Part shown: piece by piece, positions 24,201-36,030 of the stretch
How positions within the stretch are numbered: the stretch's first letter is position 1
How the letters are laid out: each line of letters opens with the position of its first letter
NCBI GenBank assembly: GCA_036346375.1
Contig: JAYEVE010000527.1
Coordinates: 496,001 to 560,000 of the forward strand
DNA: 64,000 bases
Reading direction: 5' to 3'
From: Guadua angustifolia
Lineage: Eukaryota > Streptophyta > Magnoliopsida > Poales > Poaceae
Notes under the pieces: model-generated
The model's input: only the letters and a program-made list of their open reading frames with translations
What the model was told of the DNA's origin: nothing
Databases searched by the model: none
Position numbers and translations under genes: made by a program

Positions 24201-26668
24201 GATGAGTTATTTTATATACTGATGAAGTAGCCTAAATAACCACATGAATAACGCTTAATCGGCTAACTTTCAATCTAAATTTCCAACTACACATTACATG
24301 ATTCTTGATTCATTTTTTTGGCATTAACAGAATACCATCCTAGAAATGTTTTAAAGTTGATTTTGCATTGTTTTAACTTCAATTGCCATAGATTATCTAT
24401 TTGCTTATTGCTATCATTAACCTTTCCTTTCATTAAGAATATACAAATTGAGTTTGATTCTAAGAATTTATGCATACATGGATTCTCCTGTTTCCAGAAC
24501 CTATTGCAACCTACACTATCATTTTGTGAGCCACTATGCTAGTGTTTTGCTAAGAGCCATGAAAGGGTTTAATGGTGATTAGCAAGCAATTATATTAAAC
24601 TTGGTTCGAGATTAAATATTTTTGCATGATTAGGTTTATTACAATCCCAGAAGCACATAATCATTCATTTTATGATTGTATAAGTTATATTTTTCATGTG
24701 AGCAATATTGTCCATATTAGTGGGTTTATCTCATTCTTGGTTTTACTAATTGTTCTATCACTCAATAATTAACTATTTTTGCATATTTAAATTCATCCTG
24801 GGCTATTCATCATATGAATGTTCATTTTAACATTTTATGCCTTACTGTGTACAAATCTGGATTAAAGACCATAATGGGATATTAATCAAAGTTTAATATA
24901 AATATAAATAATTATTCTGCAGGTCAGGAATTAAATGTTTTTACATATTTATATTCTTCTTGATTTTATATGAATTTACAAATTTACTTTACTGAAATTC
25001 GATTAAAATCACAAAAGATATTCACAATTGATTTTCATTCAGTATGGATATTGACTTTACGCTTTCATACAGAGGGAGGCGCCATTTGACTGAGCTTCTT
25101 CTACCTCCTGAGACGCTGACTCGATGGCCTCCTTGCGCAGCGACAGGAAAAACAGAGAAGCTCCTAGGGCTCCACGGCGAGGGCGCTCCGGCGACTTTCC
25201 GGCGAAGGCGACGGCACCAGGATGGAGAGCTCGGCGAGGGGAGTCTGGAAGTGGTGTCGATTCGTCGGAAGAACTTCCAGAGCAAAGGCGCCCACGAGCT
25301 CGTAAATGGCGGCAATGGCGGCAAAGGAGAAGACAAGCGAACGCGTTAGGGATTGAATCGGTGGCCTGGTGAGCATCAGTGAGTACTGGAGGTTCCATTT
25401 TCGGGATTTACCTGGAAGGAGACGGCCGGAGGAGCTCCGCCCACGGTGGCCTGAGCTGAGGAAGAAGGCGCTCCGGCGGTAGCGTGATTTCGCTTGGAGG
25501 AGACCAGATTCTCTTGAGGGCTTTTGATCAGCACCGCCTGGAGATGCTTCGGCTCAGAGGGCTTGGGAGGAGGACCACTACTTCACCAGAATTTCTCTTC
25601 GCGCCCGAGCTGCAGAGCTCGCTGGAAGCTGCGGAAATGGGGGAAGAAGCTTCCTGCGCTTGGCTGAGGAAGGTGAAGGGGACTGAGGGGGAGGGAGAGG
25701 AGAAGTGAGTGGAGGAGGAAGTGAGCGGAGCACTACCTCTTGTGATTCCCAAGGTGCAATGCATTTGGTTGAGGCTGGCGTGAAATCCAGAGGCAAAGGC
25801 TTGGGCTTGCTGCATCGATGGAAAATTCTGGAGACATGGAGTGACTGCAACTGGGACCCGCATGGCAGTGAGAGCAAGAAACCGGCTTAGGGATGGATTC
25901 GGCCAAATGCGAGTGAACTTGCATTAATTTGCCCACTAAACATTGTCAGCAAATTTTGACTACTTTTTGCATACTCTCTCCTGGCAGTGGACAAGCTCCA
26001 GGCGAAGAGTGGGGTTAAAAATATGTGGTATAAACTTTACTAAAATTCTGATATGGTACAGTGCATTGAATTTCTTTTTCTGCATTTGAATTACCAGACG
26101 ATTCAAATCTTTTATAAAATTTTTGAAACTTTGTTTTTCAAAGGGATTTGAGGCAAGGATTCTTAGATAAAATTTTCAGCTCAAGGTGTTGCTCCAGTAA
26201 TTTATAAAAATTCTGACATTCTATTTTTCAGCTTATGTTGCTTTCTGTTTTCGAATTATTTGGGACTTTATTCCATCCGATAACTTCCTAAGATTTTTAC
26301 CAATGGTAAATACTGTATCAAAGGTGACTTGGTAAATTTTTTTCAGCTGGAGGTAAGCTCTGGATATTTTTCACAAATTCAGAAGGTGCACTGTTTCTAG
26401 TCAACTTGACCTCTCTTTTTATTTTTAATATTTAAATTGACATTTGTATCTTTTTATCAATGTGTAAATTGATCTCTCCATCAATTTGGATTCAGAAAAT
26501 AATTTATTCTCAATCTTTCTTTTAGTTCTTTTTATTTTTCCCATTTCCTTTAATTGTCTTTGCAACCCAAAATTCAAGAAAATCATAAATTCCATAAAAC
26601 TCGAAAATACTCAAAAAGACAAATTCATATTATAGCATTCCACTGTTTAAAATTTTTAGGATGTTACA
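21231..26668 (-). repeat. LARD-1 5' LTR
   Basis: About 5.44 kb. The outer end GGATGTTACA meets the TSD CGTAG at 26669, and the inner end TGTGAGACCCC meets the primer site. It is the more complete partner at GC-rich sites where the left copy has small losses. It carries the shared LTR block at 21955-21986. Confidence 0.92.
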
Positions 26669-26673
26669 CGTAG

Positions 26674-27196
26674 CATGGCTAAGCAATTCTATTCCGGTCT
26701 AACCCTCCATGTTGATTTCATTATTAACCAACTATAGTAACCATCTTAGGGTGACAATGAAGCATGGCATACAAATATCTAGGTAGGGTATAATTCAATG
26801 GGTATGTTAGCTAATCCCAAATTTATGTTGAAAACATTTATACACATAAAATAACATGCAATAAAGTAAAGCAAAATAGCAATTTTTTCTAACATAGGTT
26901 CAACATGATCAAAGCACAACTTGTCTTGCTTAAGTTCCTGGTATTGTTCTGAAGATTGCTCTTGAATTGTTAATTCCTTCTCCGAACCTCGCTCAACTCA
27001 ACGTCTACGCGAATCGAGAAGAAATAGCAAATAAACACCAAAACTAAAGAACAAATAAACTCAAAAATTCAAACTAAAGCTACCATTGGATAGATATCAA
27101 TTTTACAAATTTTTAGGAATTTGAATCACCCAAATCGGAGTTCGTATGCAAAAGTTATAGCATTTAGAAGTTTGAAAATAAATTAAATCGACACTC
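26674..27196 (-). repeat. gypsy LTR A, second part
   Basis: Continues LTR A after LARD-1. It matches LTR B at 31690-32165: TTTACAAATTTTTAG.AATT, CA(A/C)CCAAATCGGAGTT, CGTATGCAAAAGTTATAGC. Near 27190 the match stops and a second LTR copy (B) begins about 30 bp inside its end, so A and B are joined by a deletion or recombination. Confidence 0.7.
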
Positions 27197-28524
27197 TGTG
27201 TATTTAGCACTAGTCCAGGATCGCGCTAGTGCACACAGGCTAAACAGGGCATAATATCACATCATACACAGCGGAATATTAAATAAATACTGCAAACATG
27301 TATATAAACGAGTTGTGTGACCTTATGGTCCCTAATTACAATAATCTGCCACACAGGGCTTACAATAATAAGAGTAACATAGTTCAACAGTGGAATAAAA
27401 TAAATCTTCGTAGTGTTCCATCCTCTCCCACAGACGCACTGACTGAGGCTTGGTTTCCTTAATTCTCTGGCTCTTCAACAAATTCCTCTTCGTATGCAGG
27501 CGTAGTTTCCTCTTCTGGTAAGTTTGTCCGCAAGGGTGAGTGCACACCGTACTCAACAAGTCATACACAGAATGCATTTCTATTACTACATGCCTGGCTT
27601 GTTGCAAGGAATGGCTTTACTGGTTATTTTGCTTTTGCAACATCATTTTAATCTACTATTTCTTTAAATTGAAAGCATCAAATCCATATTATCACTATAT
27701 GTATCAAATGATTTTCCACATTGTTTTGGACACACAGTCCTTAATCACATTTCTTTGGCACACAGCCTCCACCCCATTTTATTTTCAAACACTACCCCTT
27801 GATCAGAATCCCGAGCATTGTCCATTACCGTGGACTCGGCTATTCAAACAGTTTTAACACTCGCAGAGGTTGTACACTTTACCCACAAGATACAACAGAT
27901 ACCACAAAGGCAATTGACCATAACAAAGCTTTTGAGACTTCTATCTCCACCTAAGAACCTCTCCCAAGTTGCCTTGACTATCACTTCCTCACTCAGAGTC
28001 AAGTATAGGACCGACAAACACCGTGGATCGGTACCAAGCCATAGCATGCGCTCCTCCCATACTGATTACCCCATATAACTGCCACCCCGAGGTATCAAAG
28101 GTAAGATATCAGAATCCTACTAAACTAGATCTTCCCATTCAGACATGTGGTTGTACGAGAGACTTAGGTCAAAGGCTTGCAAGTTAAGGTCCTTAACTGA
28201 CTAAGGCAAGACATCCTTCTCTCAATATGGCACACAGCCCTCACAACACTCAACCCCCCAAATGCCACGAAGGCCCACCTGGCACAAAGCCTCGGTCCAC
28301 TTGCCCCAGTCTAAATCAATTTCACCCCAAGTTATTAACAGTGCAACACATGCTCATAATCATCTTTCATGTAGAACCACACAGGTCTCTACACTCCAGT
28401 GTCAATACCAACATTATTCCACATTTTATCAAAATGCATTCACTATTCTTTATTAATATTACTTTTGTAAACCAAACAGAGTTGTTCACGTTAGGCATGA
28501 CTAAGCAACTATTCACGGTCTAGC
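27197..28524 (-). repeat. gypsy LTR B, first part
   Basis: Parallel to LTR A from CACTAGTCCAGGATC onward, including the block CTCGCAGAGGTTGTACACTTTACCCACA (27860-27887). It lacks the first ~30 bp of the LTR. It is interrupted at 28524 by a solo LTR and resumes at 31682. Confidence 0.75.
28520..28524. repeat. target-site duplication CTAGC of the solo LTR
   Basis: CTAGC precedes TGTAACATCCC and recurs at 31682-31686 directly after GGTCTCACA. Confidence 0.9.
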
Positions 28525-31500
28525 TGTAACATCCCAGATTTTCAGTTGTTTCAAAAATTATTTTTAAAATAATTAAATTTAAAATTTGGATTTTTCTCAG
28601 TGTTATATTTAACCTGGCATCCATATCCTTCTAAAATTCGGAGTTCAATCTTTTATCGCCCGCAAAGTCAAGATTCCAATTCCGGTCCTTATTCGAAATT
28701 TCACCCGAGTTCCAAAATACTCTAAAAATCCCAAAACCTATTGCATTAGGTTCCAAATATTCTAAAATGATTTTGAGAATTGTTCCAAGATTTTTAGAAT
28801 CTCTCTGGTATTTTATCTCTCGCGGTCTTTCATCAAAATCAGTATATTCGTTCCGGAATAATCTAAATTCCAAAATTCATCCAAGTTCAGTGAAACCAAT
28901 TTTATTGGGTTCCAAATAATCTCTAATATTTTTATAAATTTTTCTGGGATTTTTAGATCATTTTTGCTATTTTATCCTCCGCGCTTTATTCTCAGCACTA
29001 TTCATTTGGACCCACATGTCAGCGCTACAGTAGCATCTTCAAGCCCCAGCCAAGTCCCAGAAACGCTTCCTCTCTCTTTCCTCCATTGGAGCACACTAGA
29101 AGCTTTGAAACTCCATCAAATCCGCACTGAAACGTCCCAAATAAATGCACAATAAAATCCCCGTTTCATTTCCCACATTACAATAGCCGTTTCCCCAAAT
29201 TAATCCCTACGGTTTGTTCTCAAAAATTTAATGTTCTTCATTCCGACCACCACTGTTCTCGTTTCAAATACGTCCCTTCCGGTTCTTCCTCCGCCCTATA
29301 AAAGGAGAGCACCGGGATCCTCTCTCATTTTTTTTACCCGTTCCTCTACTTGTTCCAATCTCTCGTGACTTCGTTTGCTCGGAACGCCGCGACGCCCGGA
29401 GCGCGAACCGAACGTCGACCGTCGTGCCCTAGCAAGCTTTCCGACGCCTCGGGGATTCCCTTCCAAATCCGTTCACGTCACTTTGTGCCTTTGATCGTCG
29501 TGAAGGTAACCCTTCAACCAAATTCAAGATTGGTTCACCGTACCCAACGAATTTTACGATTTCCCAATACTTATTCATCATGTTCATAGTTGCCGTTGAA
29601 CCATAGCCGGTTGGCCGGCTGCCCTGCCATCGCCATGGAGAGTCCCTAGCCGTGGTCTTGCCTTCCTGCTACTATGCATCTCTATGCTTTCCCTTGTCTC
29701 ATGCTGTCTTGCTTCAGTTCGGAAGTTCCAGAGAGCAGCGCCCGAGAGAGCCATCTCGCGATGCTACAGTAATCGCGATACTGTAGCAGCGCACACGTTT
29801 AGAAATTCCAGGGAAAAAGAAAATCTGAAATATTCCTCGTTTTTTTTTTCTATTTTTCAGTTTGAGCACATTCAATCGACCCGTTCTCTTCCGTCGTAAC
29901 TCCGATTCGAGTGATTCAAATTCCTAAATTCATCTAAATTCATCCTCTATCTGCCAGTATTTTTATTATAATTTTTGGTGCTGTTAAAATTTATTTTATT
30001 CTTTTGTGTCGTTTCATTTTGCACGTAGCCGAAGAAGCGGTAGTCGTCGCCGACGAAAGAGAAGACCTCCAGTGCAGCGCGTCGCAACTCATTGACGAAG
30101 GCAAGTCTCCTTGACGCACATTGATCCTATGGTTTGCAAATGTTTTACAAAAGTTTTACAACATGCATTGCTATTTATATAAAGATGATGTTAAATATAG
30201 GTTGGTAGTTAAATCCGAATTGATAATACCTCCTTGATGTTGAAATCCATGTTTAATTGTAACCCTAGGTTGCTGTGATATATCATGATCATATTAGGTT
30301 GTGATATATTTTGTTTAGTGCGTTAGATGAGCTTAGTTGCGGAATTGATTAAAATACCTATGGATGGGTTGCTTTGAAAATGTTGTTGAAATATGTTTTA
30401 TCAAATCAGAGCAAAGTTCTTGCTGCTGTGATTGCAAAATACAAATAAAATAAAATGGTTTAGATTGGGGCGGAATGGTTTGTCGGGTGGGTGCAGATAG
30501 AGCATTGGTTTCGTTTGTGAAAGCCGCCTAATCGATTTAAGGACCGACGCTTATGACCGCCCATTCTAAGCATTATCGCAACCACATGTCAAATGGGCTC
30601 GACCGGCTGAATAATTTGTAGAAACCTAGCTTAGACTCACGGTGGTGGAATGTGGGTGCGAGAAAGAGGCAAGTCGCATTTCCCACACGGCAAAAGAGGG
30701 GCTTTATATCTTTGGGCGAGATAGAACCCTAATAGCGGTGAAACCTCGATGGGTGAGTTGGGTTAGGCGATACATTGTAAAGGCCTTGTCATGATCTCTC
30801 GCCGACACACCAAAGGAAGTGTGTTCATAGCGCTTGGCATTAAAGAGATGATCATGTCTTGTGGGTAAAGTCGTACACCTCTGCAGAGTTAAAACTATTC
30901 AATAGCCGTGTTCACTGCCAAAGGCAAAGCGAAGAATGCTTTCATACTGGTAGACTTGGTTTTGGTTTTGAAAATAACTGATGTTTTATTTTGGGATTCG
31001 GGAGTAGATGGAACTCTCAGATGTTTATTTGGCAGATTGAGCCAATCAGGTAGATGGAACCTGTTTTGATCATGACAGATAGAGTCATGAGTTGGTTTAC
31101 CTTAATCTTTTAAAGCGTGTATGATAGAGTTTTATACTAGTGATGGTAGATAGAACCCTCACTAGAATATTAAATAATTCAATTATTAAATAATTGTTTA
31201 AAATGTGCATTGTGAAAATTATTATTATGTATGGTTTGATGAAACTTGGCTTTATGCAAATGAACCCTATTAAGCCTTTCCTTGGAAAGCCCTACATGTT
31301 GCATGTTCCCAGACTTGCGGAGTACGTTTGTACTCACGTACACACAAATTTTTCATCGAGATCTACCAAGATGCGCTTGAAGGCAACGAGTTCTATGCCG
31401 AGGAGTTTGATAAAGATCGCCAAGATAATGCTAAGGCGCTTCCTAGTCGTCACTTGTGGTGTCTTTTGGGTTTTACCTCTTTGTTATTTATTTCATTTCT

Positions 31501-31681
31501 TGTGAACTCAGGTCATGTGACCAGTGATGTAATAAATAGCCATGTGGTGGTACTTTACATTTATGTTATTACTTCGTTATGTTCTCGTTATGATTTTCAT
31601 TGCTTCACTGTGTACTAGCAACCGATGCGGGACTAGTACGTAAATACACAGAGATTAGGATGGTAAATCTGGGGTCTCACA
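28525..31681 (+). mobile_element. solo LTR, 3.16 kb, chromovirus-type
   Basis: TGTAACATCCCAGATTTTCAG to CTGGGGTCTCACA, bounded by a perfect 5 bp TSD, with no interior or second LTR. This is the product of unequal recombination between the two LTRs of a full element. Its ends match those of the LARDs, and it shares the CACCAAAGGAAGTGTG and GTACACCTCTGCAGAGTT blocks with them, but most of the body differs. Confidence 0.92.
29297..29304 (+). promoter_or_regulatory. TATA box of the solo LTR
   Basis: CGCCCTATAAAAGGAGAGC fits a plant core promoter. A GC-rich leader with short ORFs follows, for example at 29350. It is the clearest TATA box among the chromovirus-type LTRs of this window. Confidence 0.7.
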
Positions 31682-34013
31682 CTAGCCTCCCGTGTTGGCA
31701 CAATATCATCAACCAACTAAATTTACCCAACTTAAGTTATCAAAGGAATCATGGCATACGAATAATATCAAGGTGGCATAAACAATTAGGTTGGTTAACT
31801 AATTCACCCAAAATATTCAAATCCACTTTTAGTTGAATTAGCATGCATAGTTTCAAACAAAATACATTTCGAAATTTAGGTTCAAAATGGTCAAAGCATA
31901 ACTTGCCTTCAAAAAGTTGCTGATTCTGGTTCGAAGCTTGATCTTGTTCTAGAGATTCCCCTTCGTAAGCCTCCGACAAATCAACGTCTACCAAATCATA
32001 TACATACACACAATAAATATATTTTTCAGAGAACAACCTCAACTCTAAAAATTCCACAAAATTTACCAATAAATAGATCTTGATTTTACAAATTTTTAGA
32101 AATTAGAATCACTCAAATCGGAGTTAAAACGCAAAAGTTATAGCCATTCGAAGTTTTTAAAATAAATCAAAAAGAATAAACCGAATTCCGTTATTTATTT
32201 TTATACAGAAAATCCTGGAATTATGACGTCAGAATCACTATTTATGACGTCATCACCGAAAACATTTCCTACCTAATATATTTATTTACGAAAAATTGGA
32301 ATTATGACGTCAGCATGACCCTACACTGTGCAAGGACTGACAAGTGGGTCCCACTTGATGACGTGGCTTGATACGGTCGCGACACATGGCAATGAATCAT
32401 CAACCGAGAGCTCAAATTAATATCAACCGTCTGATCTAAAATGAACGGCCACGATCTAACGTCGGTTTGGCTCAAATTACTACGGTGGCGACACGTGGCG
32501 CAACATCAACCACCGGATCAAGATCTAACGGTGAGGAACCAATCCGAACAGCAACTCAACCGGCCCGGTCAAGCGCCAAGATTCGTGCAACACGATCAAC
32601 GGTCATGATCACACCGACACTTTTAACCACTACTGCGATGCTGACGCGTGGCTCAACCTTGACCCTCGGATCTAAATCGAACGGCGGCAATTATTCGGGT
32701 GACGTCGACAGTCCACGACGCTGGCGCGCTTTGCCTTTTGTACACGCCGACGCGAGATCGCTCAATACAAGCGGCGAATCTGGTCCATCTGATTCAAAAT
32801 CAACGGCTCGGATTACTTTGAATTTAACGTTTAATATTTTTGATTTAATATCTACAGTTAAATGAGCTACGTGGCACATTATCAACCATACGATTCGGAT
32901 CCAACGGCTAACTTTTGAAGATGGGGTTTACTGTTGCTAGGACTACGTGGCTAATTCTCAATCATCCGATACTAATCCGGCGGCTATCATCCAACACGAG
33001 TTTTAAGCACACGTGGGCAATCCCTCCCTCGGGCACGTGGCACTAATCCTAAGCGTCCATTTCGAATCCCACGGCTAAGATCCAAAGCGACACTGTTCTG
33101 GTCTCTAATACTGAGGGATACGTGGACTCACCTCCACCGTTCGATGCAGATCGGGCGGTCAACGTTGGTCGCAAACTCGGTGAAGGCGCGGCGAGGACAT
33201 GCTGCAGGAGATGAGGAAGAAGACCAACGCGGCGGCGTTCCAGTGATGCTCCGGTGAGAAGAAGTAGCTCCTCAAGTGCGGCTCGATGCGGGCTTTACTC
33301 CGGTGGTCACAGCGACGGCGGAGAGTTACCGGAGTAGGCGCAAAACACGGCGGATGGCCACAGAACTACGGCGAGGACGTGTGCGTTCTACGGTGATTCT
33401 CGGTGTGCGTGAAAGGGCTCGACGGGTGCGGAACAAAGTGCTTTATACCACCGCACTGGCCAAGGAAGCGACGGAGACGCACGGCGGTGAGTAATGGTGA
33501 CGGTTTCTGCTCGAACGCGCGGCGGCGGCGACATTTCACGCTCTCGAAGACGAAGCGACGTGGCGCTCATCCAGCCGTTCACGCGAAATCCAAGGGCGCG
33601 AGCAACGAACCGACGCGGTTGATTCGTGACCGCACGATCAAGATCGCACGGTGGAAATAGGCGGCGACGCTAGGGTTTCTTCGGTGCGCACAGTAGCGGG
33701 CTTGGCCCGTTACTGTTCATCGAATTTTAATCATTTTTCGAATAAAAATAATTCTGAATATTCATTTAAATTAATTGAGGCACTTAAAATATCAGAAAAA
33801 TTCTAGAAAAATTCCAGAAAATATTTTAGGACATTTTGAGCTTAAATAAAATATTTCCATTTAAATTTTCCAGAAACTTGATCATTATTTAATTAATTTT
33901 CAAATAATAGTTAAATTCCAAAAATTCAAATAAATCCAAATAAATTCCAGAAATTCTCAAAAATTCATTTAAACCATTTAAATTAAAATAATCAAAATTT
34001 TGGGATGTTACAA
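31682..34013 (-). repeat. gypsy LTR B, second part, ending GGATGTTACA
   Basis: Resumes after the solo LTR and runs to GGATGTTACA at 34013, the outer LTR end in - orientation. It contains the bZIP-box array (32224-33126) and a GC-rich segment. The ORF at 32467-32865 falls inside the degenerate array and is not considered a gene. Confidence 0.8.
32224..33126. promoter_or_regulatory. degenerate tandem array with TGACGTCA and ACGTGGC boxes
   Basis: TGACGTCA occurs at 32224-32231, 32245-32252 and 32305-32312. Then units of about 70-90 bp follow, each with an ACGTGGC-type box and a GATC(C/T)AACGGC-like phrase: boxes at 32361, 32493, 32869, 32945, 33035, and variants at 33011 and 33120. ACGT-core boxes bind plant bZIP factors, and ACGTGGC is the abscisic-acid response core. 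The array lies in the presumed U3 of the LTR. Confidence 0.65.
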
Positions 34014-35375
34014 ACTTCCAGATTTAACCGAATTATTTTTATAAAGAAAATTCTGAATTTTCCCTCCCGGGCTGTACGGACAATACGTGGCATAATCTGG
34101 TCCATTGAATACCGATCCAACGCTTCCTATTTAACCACTGACGTGGCAACGCCATAGCCATCCGATCTAGATCCGACGGTCAATCCTTACCCGTGCGGTT
34201 TACTGTGCTCATAAATGACGTGGCTCAAATCCAACTGCACGATTCGAATCGAACGGCTGAAGCTTACCCGCATCCTTTACTATTGACCTAAACAACGTGG
34301 CTCGATCCTTACCGTCCACCGAAAATCTAACGACCAATGTTTAATCGAAGCAATTACCTCTCCCGAAATGACGTGGGCGATCCTGGAGCGCTCGATGACG
34401 ATCCAACGGTCAATTCTCCTCCCGAACGGCAATGGAGCGACGGCGACTTGAACCCACCAGAGATGAAGACAACGACCACTACGGCGGTGTTCCGGTGCTT
34501 CCCGGCGAGGAAGAAGTGGCTGACCCAATGTAGCACAAGACGACGAGTTTGAATCCGGCTTCAAATCAACGAAAGTGTCACCGACAACGACGGAATCACG
34601 GCGCAACTCCTTGGCAAAGCTTCTCGTACTTCGGGGAGCTCTCGTGGTGGCTTCCGTGCTCTTCCGACGGTGGCGCAACAGGGAAAATGTGCGGCGGCTT
34701 GTGGGGATTCTCAAGAGAGGTCTCCCGGCCTTAAATACCCCCTGACGGCGAAAACATGGAAAGTTCTTCGACACTACGGCGCGGGCGCGGATGAACAGGA
34801 CTCCGAGTCCGTGTTGGAGACGACAACCCTCGACCGCACGATTTGAATCCGACGGCTCCGATAGATCGAGACGTCCGAATCGGTACCGGTTATTGAAGGC
34901 CGTGCGATGAGAATCTAACGGCTAGAACGTGTTAGGGTTTCATTAAATGTCGTGGCGGATATCGACCGTTAGATGGCAATCCGACGGCGCACGTTACCCC
35001 TCCCGTTTTACAATCGGTCCGCACAGTAATTGGGTCGGGCCCAATACTATTCATGCGATTTTCCGGGTTTTTCCATTTAAAATAATTCGAGAAAATAAAT
35101 TGGTTTATTTAGGGTAGTAAAAATACCAGAAAAATTCCAAGAAAAATCTCAAAAATACTTTGAGACATTCTGGACTTAAATAAAATATTTTTGGAAAAAC
35201 TTTTTTTTAAACTTTTCTTTTTAAAATTATTTCTTGTCAAAGGCAATATATTTAAATTAAAAATAATTTCAATAAATCTCAGAAAATCCAAATAATTCCA
35301 GAAAATTCACAAAAATAATAAATTGCAACAAAATAATATTAAATAATTAAAAAGTTAATTTTTTGGGATGTTACA
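34014..35375 (-). repeat. gypsy LTR C, 3' LTR of the coding element, truncated
   Basis: Ends GGATGTTACA at 35375, directly followed by the polypurine tract of the coding element. It aligns only with the outer half of LTR B (32165-34013), including ACGTGGC boxes at 34085, 34141, 34218, 34295 and a variant at 34371. It has a TATTTAAGG box (- strand, about 34730-34739). The inner part was lost where it joins LTR B. Confidence 0.75.
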
Positions 35376-35391
35376 AACCTCCCCCCTTAAC
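35376..35391 (-). other. polypurine tract of the coding gypsy element
   Basis: The - strand reads GTTAAGGGGGGAGGTT just before the 3' LTR start TGTAACATCC. It primes plus-strand synthesis. Confidence 0.85.
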
Positions 35392-35467
35392 GGGATCTCG
35401 ACTCCGAGATTTAGGGCTAACTATAGAATAGGTTTGGGAATTTTGCCTTCAGATCTTCTTCACGTTC

Positions 35468-35851
35468 CTAGGTTGCTTCATTTTCCGAATGATTACTCCA
35501 TTGAACTCTACAAAAACGGGTAGACTTATTTCTGGTCCTGCGCTCCATTACATTCAAGATCTTAATAGGCTGTTCTTTATAAGTCAGATCCTCCTGCAAC
35601 TCGATAGCTTCTAGTGGCGTTTGTTCTGCTGGCACTCTAAGACATTTTTTAAGCTGAGACACATGGAACACATCATGGACTCCTGCTAATGACTGTGGCA
35701 ACTCCAACTGATATGCAACCTCTCCTTGGCGGCTTAAGATCTTAAATGGTCCAACATAGCTAGGTGCGAGCTTTCCTTTGACTTGGAACCTTTTCACATC
35801 TTTAAGAGGAGTGACTTTGAGATACACAAAATCATTAGGTTCGAAACTCAA
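35468..35851 (-). pseudogene. pol: gypsy pol C-terminus (GPY/F module and chromodomain-like tail)
   Basis: A 127-codon stretch with SYVGPFKIL (GPY/F module, integrase C-terminus) and VHDVFHVSQLKKCL, then the tail CRVQWSNHSENEAT. In chromoviruses this tail is the chromodomain-like part that can steer integration into heterochromatin. Here it ends at a TAG where the family has Trp (EATWE), a change that fits one C-to-T event on the other strand. It is separated from integrase by a stop caused by a 38 bp tandem duplication. Confidence 0.8.
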
Positions 35852-35955
35852 TTCTCGACGACGATTGTCAGCATAGCTCTTCTGTCTTGATGTGTTGTTT
35901 TCAGTCTCTCTCTGATCATAGCAACCTGTTCCTCAGCCTCTCTGAGCAACTCAGA

Positions 35956-36030
35956 CCCAAATACTGAATGCTCCCTCATCTCATTAACTTAGGCCCAAAT
36001 ACTGAATGCTCCCCCGTCTCATTCCAATTT
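35956..36030. repeat. 38 bp tandem duplication in pol
   Basis: CCCAAATACTGAATGCTCCC starts at 35956 and again at 35994, with matching flanks (CTCATCTCATT and CGTCTCATT). The duplication puts a stop at the end of the integrase frame. Confidence 0.85.

Larger units (their letters stand above)
10364..26668 (-). mobile_element. LARD-1: complete non-autonomous LTR retrotransposon with ~5.4 kb LTRs
   Basis: LTRs at 10364-15774 and 21231-26668 flank a 5.46 kb interior. In element orientation the LTR runs TGTAACATCC...GGTCTCACA. The initiator-tRNA(Met) primer site lies 4 nt inside the 5' LTR, a polypurine tract abuts the 3' LTR, and a 5 bp TSD flanks the whole. The interior has no long ORF, only relics of gag and of the pol C-terminus. 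These are the traits of large retrotransposon derivatives (LARDs) described from barley and relatives. It must have been mobilised by proteins supplied in trans. Confidence 0.92.

Noticed and set aside
10364..26668. Interpretation of the two 5.4 kb copies as a segmental duplication rather than LTRs
   Set aside because: Perfect 5 bp TSD, primer site directly after one copy and polypurine tract directly before the other, repeated independently in LARD-2, make the LTR reading much stronger.
32467..33660. ORFs of 60-130 codons in the region of repeated ACGTGGC boxes
   Set aside because: They follow from the repeat units, have no domain and are not kept in LTR C.
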